6,183 bases of DNA, from the NCBI GenBank assembly GCA_030430725.1, contig JAUIKP010000209.1:1-6183 (forward strand), given 5' to 3'. The notes under the pieces were generated by a model, which was not told the DNA's origin, did no database searches, and saw only the letters and a program-made list of their open reading frames with translations. The position numbers were made by a program, and so were the translations under genes. Below are positions 6,172 to 6,183 of the stretch, piece after piece; position 1 is the first letter of the stretch; each line of letters starts with the position of its first letter. The DNA comes from Nitrospiria bacterium. GTDB taxonomy: Bacteria; Nitrospirota; Nitrospiria; Nitrospirales; UBA8639.

Positions 6172-6183
6172 GCCACATTTGCC

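Larger units (their letters stand above)
5899..6183. other. Structured spacer downstream of the protease gene, no gene seen
   Basis: There is no convincing coding region. The minus-strand frames that stay open here have no family resemblance, and one runs antisense into the end of the protease gene. The stretch contains several inverted repeats. ACCAACCGG (5982-5990) pairs with CCGGCTGGT (6013-6021) with one mismatch. GCGGCCC (6048-6054) pairs perfectly with GGGCCGC (6075-6081) around a 20-nt loop. TGGCGT (6094-6099) pairs with ACGCCA (6115-6120). CGCCCC (6102-6107) pairs with GGGGCG (6124-6129). The last two compete with the terminator-like hairpin at 6115-6130. This could be a genomic repeat, an untranslated RNA or simply GC-rich spacer. 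Confidence 0.5.

Noticed and set aside
5876..6178. Minus-strand 100-codon frame, plus an overlapping 81-codon frame
   Set aside because: Rich in Arg and Gly as expected from translated GC-rich repeats, no family resemblance, and it runs antisense into the end of the protease gene. A repeat-derived frame is more likely.

Overview
The window looks like chromosomal DNA of a Gram-negative bacterium. An AsmA-type envelope protein and an exported HtrA/Deg protease both imply a periplasm. The style of the AsmA and HD proteins would fit Nitrospirota (Nitrospira-like), but that lineage is a guess from memory of similar proteins; no rRNA or other marker gene is present. By hand count, most of the window is roughly 45-58% GC, while about the first 540 bases reach roughly 60-72%.

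Layout. Minus strand, left part: a long AsmA-like gene (3097 down to 275), followed 6 nt after its stop by the 5' part of a DUF2182 membrane protein gene that runs off the left edge (268 down to 1). The last ~90 codons of the AsmA gene do not look like AsmA. They look like the C-terminal end of a DUF1326 protein, the usual upstream partner of DUF2182. The window therefore appears to contain an in-frame junction between a truncated AsmA gene and the tail of a DUF1326-DUF2182 pair, and it coincides with the rise in GC. Plus strand, right part: a compact three-gene set reading HD-domain protein (about 3407-4261), YjbQ/UPF0047 protein (4270-4692) and HtrA-like serine protease (4711-5898), with gaps of 8 and 18 nt, probably one operon.

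The two transcription units diverge from a ~310-base spacer. It holds a good sigma70-type promoter towards the HD operon (TTGACA, 17 nt, TATCCT), a weaker one towards the AsmA gene (CTTACA, 17 nt, TATGAT), and between them a long imperfect inverted repeat (3213-3266). The last 285 bases, after the protease gene, hold no convincing gene but several GC-rich inverted repeats and a short direct repeat.

How the genes work together: AsmA proteins and periplasmic Deg proteases both act in the cell envelope, so the divergent pair may serve envelope upkeep. The HD protein resembles an HD-GYP domain that has lost its GYP motif and some metal ligands, and why it sits with YjbQ is not evident. I see no clear sign of a new defence or mobile system. 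The AsmA/DUF1326 junction and the two structured spacers are what most deserve a second look.
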